From Loripinus fragilis (Eukaryota; Mollusca; Bivalvia; Lucinida; Lucinidae): DNA of 64,000 nt. Below the pieces are notes generated by a model. That model did not search any database, had not been told where the DNA came from, and saw nothing but the letters and a program-made list of their open reading frames with translations. The position numbers were made by a program, and so were the translations under genes. The stretch covers positions 344,407 through 408,406 of the forward strand of contig CAXHUL010000547.1 in NCBI GenBank assembly GCA_964019695.1. The letters are read 5' to 3'. How positions within the stretch are numbered: position 1 is the first letter of the stretch; every line of letters starts with the position of its first letter. This document shows, piece by piece, positions 43,367-54,994 of this stretch.

Positions 43367-43677
43367 TAAATATGGTTCTTTTGTGATAATGCAACTATAT
43401 CATTTGAGTGAAATGCTCATCAGTAACTCTTGCATGTCTGTCCATCACTCTTTCAATATAAACACCAAATGAATTCTTTGATCCATAGGGAGACTTTTTA
43501 TGGTGGAAAGCTATTTTTTTTAAATCTCCTGAACAAATACTATAGCTTTCAAGTAATAGAAGGCCTCGTGCCCTCAATACTAACCATTCATATTGCTTTA
43601 AAAGTTTTAGTTGTGTTAATACGAGACCTAACTCTCATTAACCTTTGTCCTATTATGAGAATGTATCTTGGGATGGC

Positions 43678-45420
43678 ATAGCGTCACATACCATTTTTGG
43701 GTCACTGACCTGGATCTTGACCTGTGACCTTGTTTTTAGAATCATGTTCAGAGCATATCTCTTGTATTATTTGAGAGATGAATACAAAATTTGGTGTGTA
43801 GGTGCATCTTTGGGATGGTCGAGCGTTGAGTACCATTTACGGTTTACTGTGACCTTGACTTCTGACCTAGTTTAGTAATAATAGTGTCGTAAACATATCT
43901 CATATTATTTGAGGTAGGAATCTCACATTTGGTGTGTGCATGCATCTTTGAAGGACAAAGTGTAACATACCATTCTTGGGTCACTGTGACTCTGACCTTT
44001 GACCTAGTTTTTAGAATATTCGTATCTGGAGCATATCTCTTATATTATTTGAGGTAAGAATCCAAAATTTTGTGTGTGCATGCATCTTGGGCTAATAAAG
44101 TGTCCCGTTCCATCCTTGGGTCACTGTGACCTTGACCTCTGACCTAGTTTCTAAAATTGGCATTGAGTCTAGTACATGTCTCCTATATTTTTTGAGGTAG
44201 GAATTCCAATTTGATGTTTGAATGCATCTTTGGGTGGCGTAGTGTCACATACCATGTTTGGGTCGCTGTGACCTGGATCTTGACCTGTGACCTTGTTTTT
44301 AGAATAATCATGTCAAGAGTATATCTCTTGTATTATTTTAGATAGGAATACCAAATTTGGTGTGTAGGTGCATCTTGGGATGGTGGAGTGTTGCATATCA
44401 TTTACGGTTTACTGTGACTTTGACCTATGACATAGTTTTAGAATATTTGTATCTGGAGCATATATCTCATAATTTGAGGTAAGAATCCCAAATTTTGTGT
44501 GTGTATGCATCTTGGGATGACGAAGTGCCGCGTACCATCCTTGGATCACTGTGACCTTGACCTCTGACCTAGTTTCTAAAATCGGCATTGAGTCTGATGC
44601 ATATCTCCTATAATCTTTGAGGTAGGACTTCCAAAATTGGTGTGTGAATGCATCTTGGGATGTTGGAGTGTCACATACCATTTTGGGGTCACTGTGACTT
44701 TAACCATGACCTCTGACCTAGTTTTTAGAAATCATGTCCGGAGCATATGTATTATTTGAGTAAGGAAACTCAAATTTGGTGTGTGGATGCGTCTTTTGTT
44801 TGTTTGATTTGATTCTTTACGTCCCATCAACAATCTTTCAGTTAAACAGGGACGAGTCTTCCTGGGTTGAACCAGTTCTAATCTAGGATAAATATGTCTT
44901 GCTCAAGGACCACAATGCAGTTATGCCGGTGAGGCTCGAACCCGCAGCCCTTCGGTCTCCAGTCAAGCACTCTATCACTGAGCCACTGCGCTCCCACTGA
45001 TGGTGCATCTTGGGACGATGGAGTGTCATGTTCTATTTACAGGTCACTGTGACCTTAAACTTGACCTCTGACCTAGTTGCTAGAATAATCATGCCAGGAT
45101 CATATCTCTTTTTTTTTGAGGAAGGAATCCCAAACATCGTGTGTGAGTGCATCTTGGGATGGAGGAGTGTCCCTGTTTCATTTTGGGGTCACTGTGACCT
45201 TGACCTTTGATCTCGTTTCTAGAATAAACATCGAGTCTGGTGCATATTTCGGTATTATTTGAGGAAGGAATCCCAAATCTGGTGTATGGATGCATCTTTG
45301 GATGGTGATATGTCTTGTACCAGTTTTGGGTCACTGTGACCTTGACCTCTGACCAAGTTTTTAGAATAATTGTGTCTCAGACCTCCTTTCTAGGGTTTTC
45401 ATATCTGGAGCATATCTTGT
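43678..45420. repeat. Minisatellite of about 140-bp units rich in TGACCT
   Basis: There are about eleven units, each running TGCATCTTGGGATGG, GGGTCACTGTGACCTTGACC, TCTGACCTAGTTTTTAGAAT, GAGCATATCTC and TATTATTTGAGGTAGGAAT. Units start near 43664, 43803, 43941, 44080, 44221, 44370, 44506, 44649, 45003, 45148 and 45290. TGACCTTGACCTCTGACCT combines direct repeats of TGACCT, the nuclear-receptor half-site, at spacings 0 and 1; its complement includes TCAAGGTCA. A SINE interrupts the array at 44795-44996. Confidence 0.9.
44795..44996 (-). mobile_element. tRNA-derived SINE, best-preserved copy
   Basis: Read on the minus strand the head is GGGAGCGCAGTGGCTCAGTG, then ATAGAGTGCTTGACT, with a good A box (TGGCTCAGTGA) and a B box GGTTCGAGCC. 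The body has CCTTGAGCAAGAC and GGTTCAACCCAGGAAGACTC. The tail is GACGTAAAGAATCAAATC, then AAACAAACAAA. It sits inside one unit of the TGACCT minisatellite, so it postdates the array. Confidence 0.88.
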
Positions 45421-46130
45421 TTATTACAAATAACTTTCCTCAAATGTGTCTATGCTAGACCAATTCCTTTGGGGGCATTTGTAACGTTGCTGTGACATTT
45501 CTTGTTATATCATTTTTTCCATACAATCAATGTACTTATCTTTCTGACCAAAGTGATTAGATACTAGGTATATTGTGTATGCTACTTCTCCTACAGCATA
45601 GAAACCTAACATATGTTTTGGTCATGATCTGAAGTTGTGCATAAGTTTTTGATATACATGTAATCCCCATATTAATTTTTTGCCACTTTTTTCACAAATT
45701 GACTTGAGTCCCATTTTAAGAGTTTATTACTATCAAGATAAGAATGTGCTCAGGACAGGGTTCCCACAAGCTCTGGAAATCATGGAAAAATTGGAAAATC
45801 ACAAAAAAGTTCCATACATTGAAAAATCATGGAATTTGAAACAACCTGAGTAATCATGGAAAAATCATGGATTTTTGTGAAATGACTTGATGAAACCACC
45901 AGTAGCCAGAAATCTAGCTGTCTGACACTTGTGTGTCTGACAGCTAGTTTTCTGGCTACTAGTGGTGTCAAGTTTTAATTATTTCAAAATGCATGCATGG
46001 TATACAAGTATGCTGTTGTTGCTGCATTCCGCATTTATGCTCAGCGTGGTGAAGATGCTGCTTAAGGGGAGGTTGGAGGCAGTGCATTGAATAGCCATCC
46101 AGGACAAAATATTTAAAGTATTCTTATTAG
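45421..46130. other. Noncoding; hAT-like end and a hairpin
   Basis: ACAGGGTTCCCACAAGCTCT at 45757-45776, followed by repeated ATCATGGAAAAAT, resembles one end of a hAT MITE; the other end is not found. A strong hairpin lies at 45885-45973. Confidence 0.45.
45885..45973. repeat. Long hairpin of 89 bp
   Basis: ACTTGATGAAACCACCAGTA, then GCCAGAAATCTAGCTGTC, is mirrored by GACAGCTAGTTTTCTGGC, then TACTAGTGGTGTCAAGT, with a short centre around ACTTGTGTG. There are few mismatches. It is of a size and shape that could fold as a small-RNA precursor if transcribed. Confidence 0.7.
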
Positions 46131-46772
46131 CTTACCTGAGCCAAAGGCTCAAGGGTGAGCTAATAGTATACCAGTCAGTCCGTCGTCCGTCAACATTTTC
46201 AAACATCTTCTCCTCTGAAACCACTGGACCAATCAAACACAAATTTCATATGGAGACTCCTTAGGATGCGGGAACGAAAGTTTGTTCAAATGGTTCTGGT
46301 CACATGACCAAGATGTCCGCCAGGCCCATATATAATAAAAACCCTTTAAAAAATCTTTTTCTCCAGAACCGGAAGGCCAATGACCTTGGGAGGTGGTATG
46401 TAGCATTGGGGATGTGGGGGCCTACCAAGTTTGTTCAAATGATTATCCTAGGTTGACCTTGACCTAGTAAAGTCAAGGTCAAATTTGCTTCCTAATGCAT
46501 TTAAATGGGATTTTTCTTACAAGTTAATTTTTTGAATACTGTTGAAGCCAAAGACATTATTCTCACTTGATATGTTAAACATAATGAGGCAATGGCTATA
46601 AATAAGTTTCAAAGGTCAAGGTTGACCTTTCAGCCAAAGTCGCTCATATTGGAATCCCATTAATATATTAAAACATAATTTTCTCAGAAACCACTAGGCC
46701 AATTGAACTCAAATTTCATGTGAAGACTCCTTATGATAAGTTAGCCAAAATTTAAACAAAATATTTTGGTCC
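46131..46772. repeat. Dispersed repeat beginning CTTACCTGAGCC
   Basis: CTTACCTGAGCCAAAGGCTC, then AAGGGTGAGCTAATAG and CAGTCCGTCGTCCGTC, then CACTGGACCAATC and TTTGTTCAAATG repeats, is a repeat type I associate with bivalve genomes. The piece GAAACCACT-G-CCAAT recurs inside it (46215 and 46687). A decayed copy of its start is at 49341-49375. Confidence 0.6.
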
Positions 46773-46948
46773 GGCCGCTATGCCTTTGTGTGCTTCTGTT
46801 TATTTGTGCCTTGTGGTCACCTGCTGGGAAAGGGCTGACCTCTTGGCTCTTGTTTGTGGTGTTTAACTGTGAGTTTGTCACTTTCCCATTGGTATCATGG
46901 GTCAGGTGTGGTAATTGATTGTATCAATTCCTGATCTTTGCACCCTTA
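46773..46948 (-). repeat. Dispersed repeat D, copy 2
   Basis: On the minus strand it matches 40148-40294 plus 40955-40985 without the hAT insertion. It thus shows the empty-site arrangement (CACAAATAAACAGA) expected before that insertion. Confidence 0.78.
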
Positions 46949-48229
46949 CTTTTTTTTGTCAATCCCATTGACGTTCTGGACGTTTGTCACCTTCCTCTAA
47001 TCTGACTGGTTTATCCATCCTAATGAGCTCACATTCAATTACTGGTGATACCTGCTTATGAACTTTTTATTTACTCTTTGTCTGCTAATTATCCTTTGCA
47101 GGCTACGTTACCATCAGTGTCTAACGTTTTGAATCCAGATCAGGCCTAACAAAATGAAAATGATTAAAATAATGACAAATTCGTAAATACACTTCCATGT
47201 GTCACGGATATAATGCTCTTGCCAAATACCAGACTTTTTAAGTCCCATTGGGAATATATTTTTGTCAGTATGTTATTAGTCTCTGGCTCTTTCATCTCTT
47301 TGGAGGATTTTTTATTTAACCACCAATAGCACCAAAATGAAATGACCACCAAACTAAAGTGTTTCACATTATACTCTTTCACAGAAAAACTACTGTGGCT
47401 AAAGTTGCATTTGATATTGTTTGGAAGATATGAATTAATTTAACTTAGTAACAAAATATAGAGCTTGTTTTTGCTTTTGGTCTAATGCAGATATCTTACC
47501 ATCCATTTACCAGAACGCATTAATTCATATCTTGACAGTTGGTACCATACATGGCTGGCATCCACTCAAATGCTCCAGACACTTGGATACATGCCCAAAA
47601 AGGTGGAACAAGATGTCAATATCTAGGACATTCTTACATTATTTTCTTTTATTGAATCATTTTTATTTAAACAATAGCAACTATTTAGGGTGACAAACAC
47701 TCTGTGACTACATATCTTGGCTATAAATGCCCCAAGGTGGACCACAGGTCAAACTCTTGTTAAATATGAGAATAGGAAGAGCATTGGCCGGGTGTCTGGG
47801 CATTTTCTAGTTGCTAATTACTTAAGCTATCATTTATACAACTGAAATGGAAGCAAATTGTTAAATATAGCTTAACTATACACAGCATCAAAAGTTAAGC
47901 ACCTATATTTTTGTGAAACAATTTTCTAGCTACCATGAATAAATTTAATTGAGTATAGAAAATCTTTCTCTGCATAAATGAAAATTTAAAACACAAGTGA
48001 TAATCCTGATATGTTTACAAAGTCATCAGTTTTTGTGACTTACCAAAAATAGTAAAAGAGTATGATCAGGAAATACCACAATCACAAACTGCAGACAACC
48101 CCGTGGCACCGTGAGGAAGAGCCGCTCAACCACACGAGACACCAGGAAGACAAATTAAGCAAAGCAATCAGCTCTCTCTTCCCCATCAAGATGATTGCAA
48201 AACTAAAATGGACATAAAGTAACGTACAA
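46949..48229. other. Noncoding stretch
   Basis: I see no gene or bounded repeat. Confidence 0.45.
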
Positions 48230-48372
48230 CAATAAATAGAACAATTACAGACTCCCACAATGGGAGTAACAATAAACAGAAAGTCAACAACAACAGAACC
48301 ACCGCCTTAGAACGGACAGCAGCCCAAGCCACTGGGGGGCTTAAATGCATTTAACTGGTACCAAATCTTCGC
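48230..48372. repeat. Dispersed repeat E, copy 2
   Basis: AACCACCGCCTTAGAACGG, then CAGCCCAAGCCACTGGGGGG, CTTAAATGCATTTAACTGG and CAAATCTTCGCCCTAGA are shared in order with 52240-52345 and in part with 41020-41090. Confidence 0.6.
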
Positions 48373-49463
48373 CCTAGATTCTGCTGTTGTTGAAGTACAA
48401 AAATGTTCAGCTCGCATGGTTCTATCACCGTGAAATCTTCTAGAAGTAACCCACAACATCTTGAAACAAGTTTTTTGACACAAAGTTATCAACATTTATT
48501 TACGTTCACAAAGTTGCAATGAAAATAAGTTAACCCCTATGTGCTCTTTGTTGAACTCACCATCACATACTTTGGCAAAATAGCATGACTGTTTCACTAC
48601 CTTATCCCTATATGATGCAATTATCTTTATTTATCACCATTATTTACATCACATAATCTTGCTCTAAAAAATGTAGTTACAAAGCTTTTTGTGCTTTCTT
48701 TTGACGCTGTGTATATTCATTTAGCAAAACAAATGCTATCGTACACTGTATTTTTAAGTCTTTATTTTTCAAGATTTAGTTGATGTATATGTAGCTGTGC
48801 ATTGTATAATAATGTACATGTACCTATGCATTGTATAATTATAGCATCTAGGAATATTTTCACCTGCTTTGTACCACGGAGACGAGAGATTAACAAACTG
48901 TGTCAAAGTCAAATTTTAAACAACTTTGAAATTCATGAAATTTGTATTCTTCATGGAAGTTTCAAGATTATTAATACAAAAATGTAGCAAATACCCTCTG
49001 TAGGTAGAAAATGTTGTCCCAAGTCAGCTATCTTGCCAAATTCAATGAAGATTTGAATTCCTTATTGATATGTGATGTAAAGTTTGCAATGAACCAGCAA
49101 CCACAGTTGCAGCAATCAACATATTTTGTAATAGCTTTCTTGAATATCATATGTAAATTGTCTTTCAGCACACAATTCAAATTCAGTGAGTTCACATTAA
49201 ATGTCAATTTTATTTGGTGTCTTCAAGTGAAGATTAGTAGTAAATTTAGCTTTGTTAGCTTGTGAATATGTTTGGTAGTTTTTTCAGGGTTATATGCAAA
49301 TAAATATTATAGGATAGTCAATGTCAAATGCTTGTTTTACTTGCCTGAGCCAAATCCTCAAAGTAAGCTATTTTTGACCAATCTTCTTACATCGTCCCTA
49401 TACCAATTGCTTAACTACATCTCTAGAACCACTAGTGCCCCTTACAGAAATAAAAACTTAATA
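48373..49463. other. Noncoding stretch
   Basis: AT-rich, with a decayed CCTGAGCCAAA repeat start near 49341. Otherwise nothing. Confidence 0.45.
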
Positions 49464-49883
49464 CATGGTTGCCACGGTCAGGGGAAACATTCTGGAAAAT
49501 TAAAAAAAATTCCAGGTCAGTGAAAAGTCAGGGAATTTCATTTTTAGTCAGGGAACTTTAGAAAAAATGAAAAAAGTCAGGGAATTTCAAAAAAGTTGCT
49601 AGTTAATAGGCTTCTGGAGATTATATTTTCCATAAATTGCAAGCAATATTAGAAAAGGTATGTTTCTGCTTGCAATTTATGTTCAGAAACATCCCTTTTC
49701 TAATATTTATGGTTTGAGATTTTTCTTTTAAGATTAAATCAGCAAGCATAAATATTTGTACAAAATTTTTCTAATTGTCAATGGATAAAAATAGTAATAT
49801 GTGCCTTCAAAAGGGTCTGGAAAACCATCAAAAGTCAGGGAAAAGTCAGGGAATTTTGAAAAGGATATTGAGTGACAACCCTG
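49464..49883. mobile_element. hAT MITE with CAGGGTTGTCAC-like ends
   Basis: The left end is CATGGTTGCCACGGTCAGGG and the right end, reversed, is CAGGGTTGTCACTCAATATC. TTAATA flanks both sides (49458-49463 and 49884-49889). GTCAGGGAATTT motifs repeat near both ends, and a foldback around GCTTGCAATTTATG lies in the middle. Confidence 0.8.
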
Positions 49884-50365
49884 TTAATAGCTCTTTAGCT
49901 GCAATTTTAGAGTCACAACCACTAGCCAGAAGAAAGGAAACGGTAGCAGCTAGTGGCTATATATATTGCAGCGCTAGAAGGCTAGTTCTAGCTGTTACTG
50001 GCTATTAGAGCGGGTAGCAGGTCTATGAGCAGGAAGCTAGCTGCAACTCAAACATGATTAACGGGCAGAATTATTGCAAGAAACTAGCCACATGAGCAAA
50101 AAAACATAATCCAATAATACCCTCTACAAAGTTACACAAATCGTTTTGCATGTGTTTAAACAGGTTTGTAACCAAGGTGGATATTTTTAAAGATGCAATG
50201 AGTAAACCAACCTCAAACATGATACCAAATATGCGTGTGTTTGTAATCACCATGTATATGTTGTGATGTTAGCTAAAACTACCACCATTAATTAAAATTA
50301 AGCTAAAACAAAGCTAAAAACTCTGTTTAAGATTACCTTGATGAGACAGCTTATTTTATGTTAAA
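49884..50365. other. Noncoding; CTAGC-rich repeats at 49915-50045
   Basis: Short inverted pieces (ACTAGCCAGAAG, CTAGTGGCTA, GGCTAGTTCTAGCTG) resemble the hairpin at 45885. No gene. Confidence 0.4.
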
Positions 50366-51213
50366 TATATACTTAACGCCAGTAAAAACGCAACTTGTAC
50401 ACTATTACTGTACTACCTGAATTTAATGTTCTTTTATCATTCTTATCAAATAAAAACATGCGTTTAGATCCCAATATAAAGGGAATATCATTATGGTGCT
50501 GATAAAGCAGCCCAAATAAGCCTGTTGTATTTTTTGATAAAGGGACTAAACCAGAACTTTGACCAGAAAAAGCAAAATCGTCTTATTAAGAAGGATATCA
50601 TATCTTCTTTTTGCCTTGCTCTTTTGGGTCCAAACTTTCTGAAAATTTCAATATTGCTCTACGTTCTATGCATACACAACAGGAAAAGTGTGTCTTGAAG
50701 TTTTGACCTTTAAATGGCCATCAAAGTTTGAGCATGAAAGCCTGAAGTTCACAAAAATGCGACACTTACGATGGTAAATATCTTGATTAATGATAAGCAT
50801 AGGCTATGGCCTTAGAATTTACGTATTTTATTATGAAATGATTCAATTTAAATGATATTTTTTGTCACTTCTCAAATTGTGCGAATAATGTCAATTCAAA
50901 CATTAATTTTAGGTCCCTCCTGCAAAGTGAATTTTGTGTTGTTTTTGGTATTTTGGTTTGTTAGTGTAAAATGCAGTATTTTTATACTCAAATTGAGTAC
51001 AATTTTAAGGTTAAGATGGTTACGATTTTTTGGATGATTTTGTCATTTTTCACTAAAACTTTAGCAGAAGTGTGCCATCGAGCTTAACTTTTGCTGAAAC
51101 GTTCTTGTACGAAAAGGAAGCTTGTTCATACATAGACAAGGTGTATTTTGCTGCTTTCATAAGAAAAACAACATTTCTACTAGTTGCGTTTTAAATGGCT
51201 TTAAGTATATATT
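50366..51213. repeat. Foldback or MITE of about 850 bp
   Basis: TATATACTTAACGCCAGTAA, then AAACGCAACTTGTA, at the left is mirrored by TACTAGTTGCGTTTTAAATG, then GCTTTAAGTATATA, at the right. The arms weaken inwards. No coding sequence. Confidence 0.6.
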
Positions 51214-51409
51214 GATCATTTCAGGCTAATTGTTTTTTGCATTTTTCCAGTTAATCCTCATCACAAACAAACCTACTCCAGTTATTCATATAATTAGTTG
51301 GCTATCCATATTAAACCCTGATTACATAAGCAACCTTATTTTTCTGAATTGTATAAGCACTACTGGCTGAACAATCATAGCTACTGAAATGCTAGTGAAA
51401 GCTTTAATT

Positions 51410-52030
51410 TAAACATTGGTTAAATCTACAGACAAAGTGTTTGTGGATTGAGTGATTGTTGCTTCAGCGCCAGACTTATGCCAAAATTTTGATTTTTTTT
51501 CTGAAAAAGAGAATGAAAGAAATTTATGCTTGTGTTCTGGAATTTATGCTTTCTTTCGATAAAATGCAATATAACAGTCATTTAATGTGCACAGAGTTTG
51601 AGATCTAAGGACAGCATGTTGAAAGTTAATCAAGCTGCTTTTCATACTGTACGCATAGTTCTGTTTATCGGGTGTTCTGCCCCAGTTGTCGAGTGTCTAA
51701 ATAAAATCAATATGTTGCAGTCCACGACCCGACCACTGGGCCAAAACACCTGATATAAAGAACTATGCGTACAATATGGAAAGCTTGAATAACTTTCAAA
51801 GTCTTCCAGTCTCAGATTTCAAACTTTTTTCACATTAAAGTACTTTAATTTTGCATTTTAACTAAAGTAAGAGTAAATTCCAGAACATAAGCAAAACTTT
51901 CTTTCATCCTTTTTTTCTTGAAAAATCACATTTTTGACATAACTGGCGCTGTAGCGACTACCACTCAACCTACAAAAAGTTTGTTAAACAGATACAAAGT
52001 TCGATTTAAGTGACAATATTTTCAGAAGTA
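51410..52030. repeat. Foldback element of about 620 bp
   Basis: The arms are 51410-51700 and 51740-52030, centred near 51715. Matching pieces include GCTTCAGCGCCAGACTTATG / CATAACTGGCGCTGTAGC, GAATGAAAGAAATTTATGCT / GCAAAACTTTCTTTCATCC and CATACTGTACGCATAGTTCT / AGAACTATGCGTACAATATG. Confidence 0.8.
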
Positions 52031-52149
52031 AAATATTGACCAAAATTCTACCCTTTTTTAACAACTAGGTCCACTATTTTGTACACTCGTCGACTGCAAC
52101 CACCACACAATTATTGACTGCGCTGTTAGAGTAGGGTGGTTCTCTAGCG

Positions 52150-52345
52150 TGAACTAGAAAGGACTCAAAGTAATGCATACCAGAACAAAGACAAACACAG
52201 TACCGCCACAAACAATGGGAGGTACATAAAACAATATTTCAGAGCGACAAAACCACTGCCTTATAAAGTCGTGCAGCCTAAGCCACAGTGGGTGGGGTCT
52301 TAAAGGTATTTTACTGTTGCCAAATTTTCGTCCTAGAGTCAATTG
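52150..52345. repeat. Dispersed repeat E, copy 3
   Basis: AAAACCACTGCCTTATAAAG, then AGCCTAAGCCACAGTGGGTG, CTTAAAGGTATTTTACTG and CAAATTTTCGTCCTAGAG align with 48290-48372. Confidence 0.58.
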
Positions 52346-52389
52346 TTCTTAAAACAAAATGTGTTTAGCTCACTTGGATTCTCTCTGCC

Positions 52390-54040
52390 TAATGCAATGC
52401 GCCTGTCATAATGTGTGTTGTATAGCGTGACACATCAAGTATTCCTGTCATAAGGTGTGTTGTGAAGGTTCTAACATACGTTATTCCTGTCATAAGGTAT
52501 GCTACATAGACTGACACACCTTATTCCTGGAATAAGATAGGCTCAGACGTTTCTTACATACAATATTCCTGTCATATTGTATGTTGGATAGAGAAACACA
52601 TATTATTCCAGTCATAGGGTATGTTCAGAAGGTTCTAATATACGTTATTCCTGTCATAAGGTATGTTACAAGGGTAACAAATCTTATGACAGGAATAAGG
52701 TATGTTCAGAATGTTCTAACACGTTATGCCTGTCATAAGGTATGTAACATAGAGTGACACATCTTATTCCAGTCATAAGATATGTTCAGAAGGTTCTGAC
52801 ATACGTTATTCCTGTCATAACGTATGTTGCATTTAGTATCATATTTTATTCCAGTCATTAGGTGTTTTCAGTTTTTAACATACGTTATTCCTGCTATAAG
52901 GTATGCTACATAGACTGACACACCTTATTCCTGGAATAAGATAGGTTCAAAACGTTCTCACATACGTTATTCCTGTCATAAGGTATGTACAGAAGGTTCT
53001 AACACGCTATGCCTATCATAAGGTATGTTACAAAGAGTGACACATCTTATTCCAGTCATAAGATATGGTCAGAAGTTTCTAACATACATTATTCCTGTCA
53101 TAAGGTATGTTACATAGAGCTACACACCTTATTACTGGAATAATGTAGGTTCAGAAAGCTCAAACATACGTTATTCCTGTCATAAGGTATGTTGCATAGA
53201 GAAACACATCTTATTCCTGGAATAAGGTAGGTTCAGAAGGTTCTTACATACCTTATTCCTGTCATAAGGTATGTTATATAGTGCAACACATCTTATTCCA
53301 GTCATAAGGTATGTTCAGAAGTTTCTAACATACGTTATTCCTGTCATAAGGTAAGTTGCATTGACAAACACACCTTATTCCTGGAATAAGGTAAGCTCAG
53401 AAGGCTCTAACATACGTTATTCCTGTCATAAGGTATGTTGCATAGAGAAACACATCTTATTCCTGGAATGGGGTAGGTTCGGAAGGTTCTTACATACCTT
53501 ATTCCTGTCATAAGGTATGTTATATAGAGCAACACATCTTATTCCAGTCATAAGGTATGTTCAGAAGTTTCTAACATACGTTATTCCTGTCATAAGGTAA
53601 GTTGCATAGACAAACACACCTTATTACTGGAATAAGGTAGGTTCAGAAGGTTCTAACATACGTTATCCTGTCATAAGGTATGTTGCATAGAGAAACACAT
53701 CTTATTCATGGAATGATGTAGGTTCAGAACAGAAGGATCTTACATACGTTATTCCTGTCATAAGGTATGTTGTATAGAGAAACTTATCTTATTCCTGGAA
53801 TAAGGTAAGTTCAGAAGTTTCTAACTTACGTTATTCCTGTCATAAGGTAAGTTACATAGAGAAACACATCTTATTCCTGGAATAAGGTAAGTTGGATAGA
53901 GAAACACATCTTTTTCCTGTCATAAGGTAAGTTGCATAGAGAAACAACAAGGTAAGTTCAGAAGGTTCTAACATACGTTATTCCTGTCATAAGGTATGTT
54001 GCATAGAGAAACACATCTTATTACTGTCATATGTAGAAAA
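52390..54040. repeat. Minisatellite of alternating palindromes, about 82-bp unit
   Basis: About twenty units are present. Each has one hairpin of type AACATACGTTAT-TCCTGTC-ATAAGGTATGTT and one of type CTTATTCC-T-GGAATAAG, separated by GCATAGAGAAACACAT and TCAGAAGGTTCT spacers. At 53823-53853 both outer arms changed together (AACTTAC / GTAAGTT). No protein is encoded. It is not a CRISPR array: the spacers are repeats too. Confidence 0.9.
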
Positions 54041-54277
54041 TGAATTTGATACAGCTGACTAGAGTACAACACAGTCAGAAACGGAGCTGCTGGATGGTTA
54101 ATCCTGGACAACCTGGTAAGTTAGGGGTAAGTACATAGCTATGGAACTCTTTGAGGAAAAACATGCATATATAATTACATTTTATTATAACATATAACAT
54201 TAAGCTCTCGAAAGTTGTCACTGACGAACTTCGTTGGCTGTGTAGTTCTTTAGCACATACTTCAGGTATCCAATTTA

Positions 54278-54790
54278 CTACAGAATGTTAGCTTTTGAAT
54301 CTGAAAAATTAGTCGTTTTTCGAGTAAAATAATAATTTCCCAAATCATTTAAATGCCTGTTCTTAGAACTTTTACTAGTCCATGATTCTGTTATACAAAT
54401 TATGTCATATTTAGTAATTAACGAAACGAAGTCATCACATGTCGTTATCGCGAGGGTTAACCCTTCTACGTTCCAACATAATACTGTCAATTCACTTTCT
54501 ACGTGATTTTATTTTTGAGTTTGTTCTACTCCTTCCATTCCCGTCGCGTTCGGTAGGCCTGTCGTACCACCCTGTGCTGTACCTGGACCCCTATACAGCG
54601 TTTTATCAATATATAGCTTATCAACTACAATGTATGCATCCTTGCCGCTGTCTCGTGCCTGTTTCATAATGGGAACCAGCGCTCTACGTCGTTCCTGTAC
54701 TTTCTTTGGATATTGCTGGCCCACGGAATAATGTGAATGATTTTCTCGTAGCCGGGCTCCTGCTCTTCGCACACGTTCACGGTCAGGAAA
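54278..54790 (-). pseudogene. LINE ORF1 C-terminus and endonuclease start, truncated by the gap
   Basis: Minus strand from the gap edge: an ORF1-type C-terminus (SVGQQYPKKVQERRRALVPI, then KQARDSGKDAYIVVDKLYI) ends with a stop at about 54509. A second frame starting TVLCWNVEGLTLAITTCDDF, then KYDIICITESWTSKSSK, is the first part of an AP-endonuclease domain (the NVEGL and ITESW motifs). It stops at 54278, before the catalytic histidine region. The 3' part of the element is missing here, unlike the usual 5' truncation, so it was probably cut by a deletion. Confidence 0.8.
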
Positions 54791-54794
54791 GAAG

Positions 54795-54994
54795 NNNNNN
54801 NNNNNNNNNNNNNNNNNNNNNNNNNNNNNNNNNNNNNNNNNNNNNNNNNNNNNNNNNNNNNNNNNNNNNNNNNNNNNNNNNNNNNNNNNNNNNNNNNNNN
54901 NNNNNNNNNNNNNNNNNNNNNNNNNNNNNNNNNNNNNNNNNNNNNNNNNNNNNNNNNNNNNNNNNNNNNNNNNNNNNNNNNNNNNNNNNNNNNN
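54795..54994. other. Assembly gap, 200 N
   Basis: Exactly 200 undetermined bases, a conventional gap size rather than a measured length. It lies at the entrance of the 3-kb tandem array. Confidence 0.99.

Noticed and set aside
44795..44996. A real tRNA gene on the minus strand
   Set aside because: The A and B boxes are present, but the acceptor stem does not close and a SINE body and tail follow.
52390..54040. CRISPR-like array of palindromes
   Set aside because: The spacers are themselves repeats, unit length varies, there are no cas genes and the genome is eukaryotic. It is a minisatellite.
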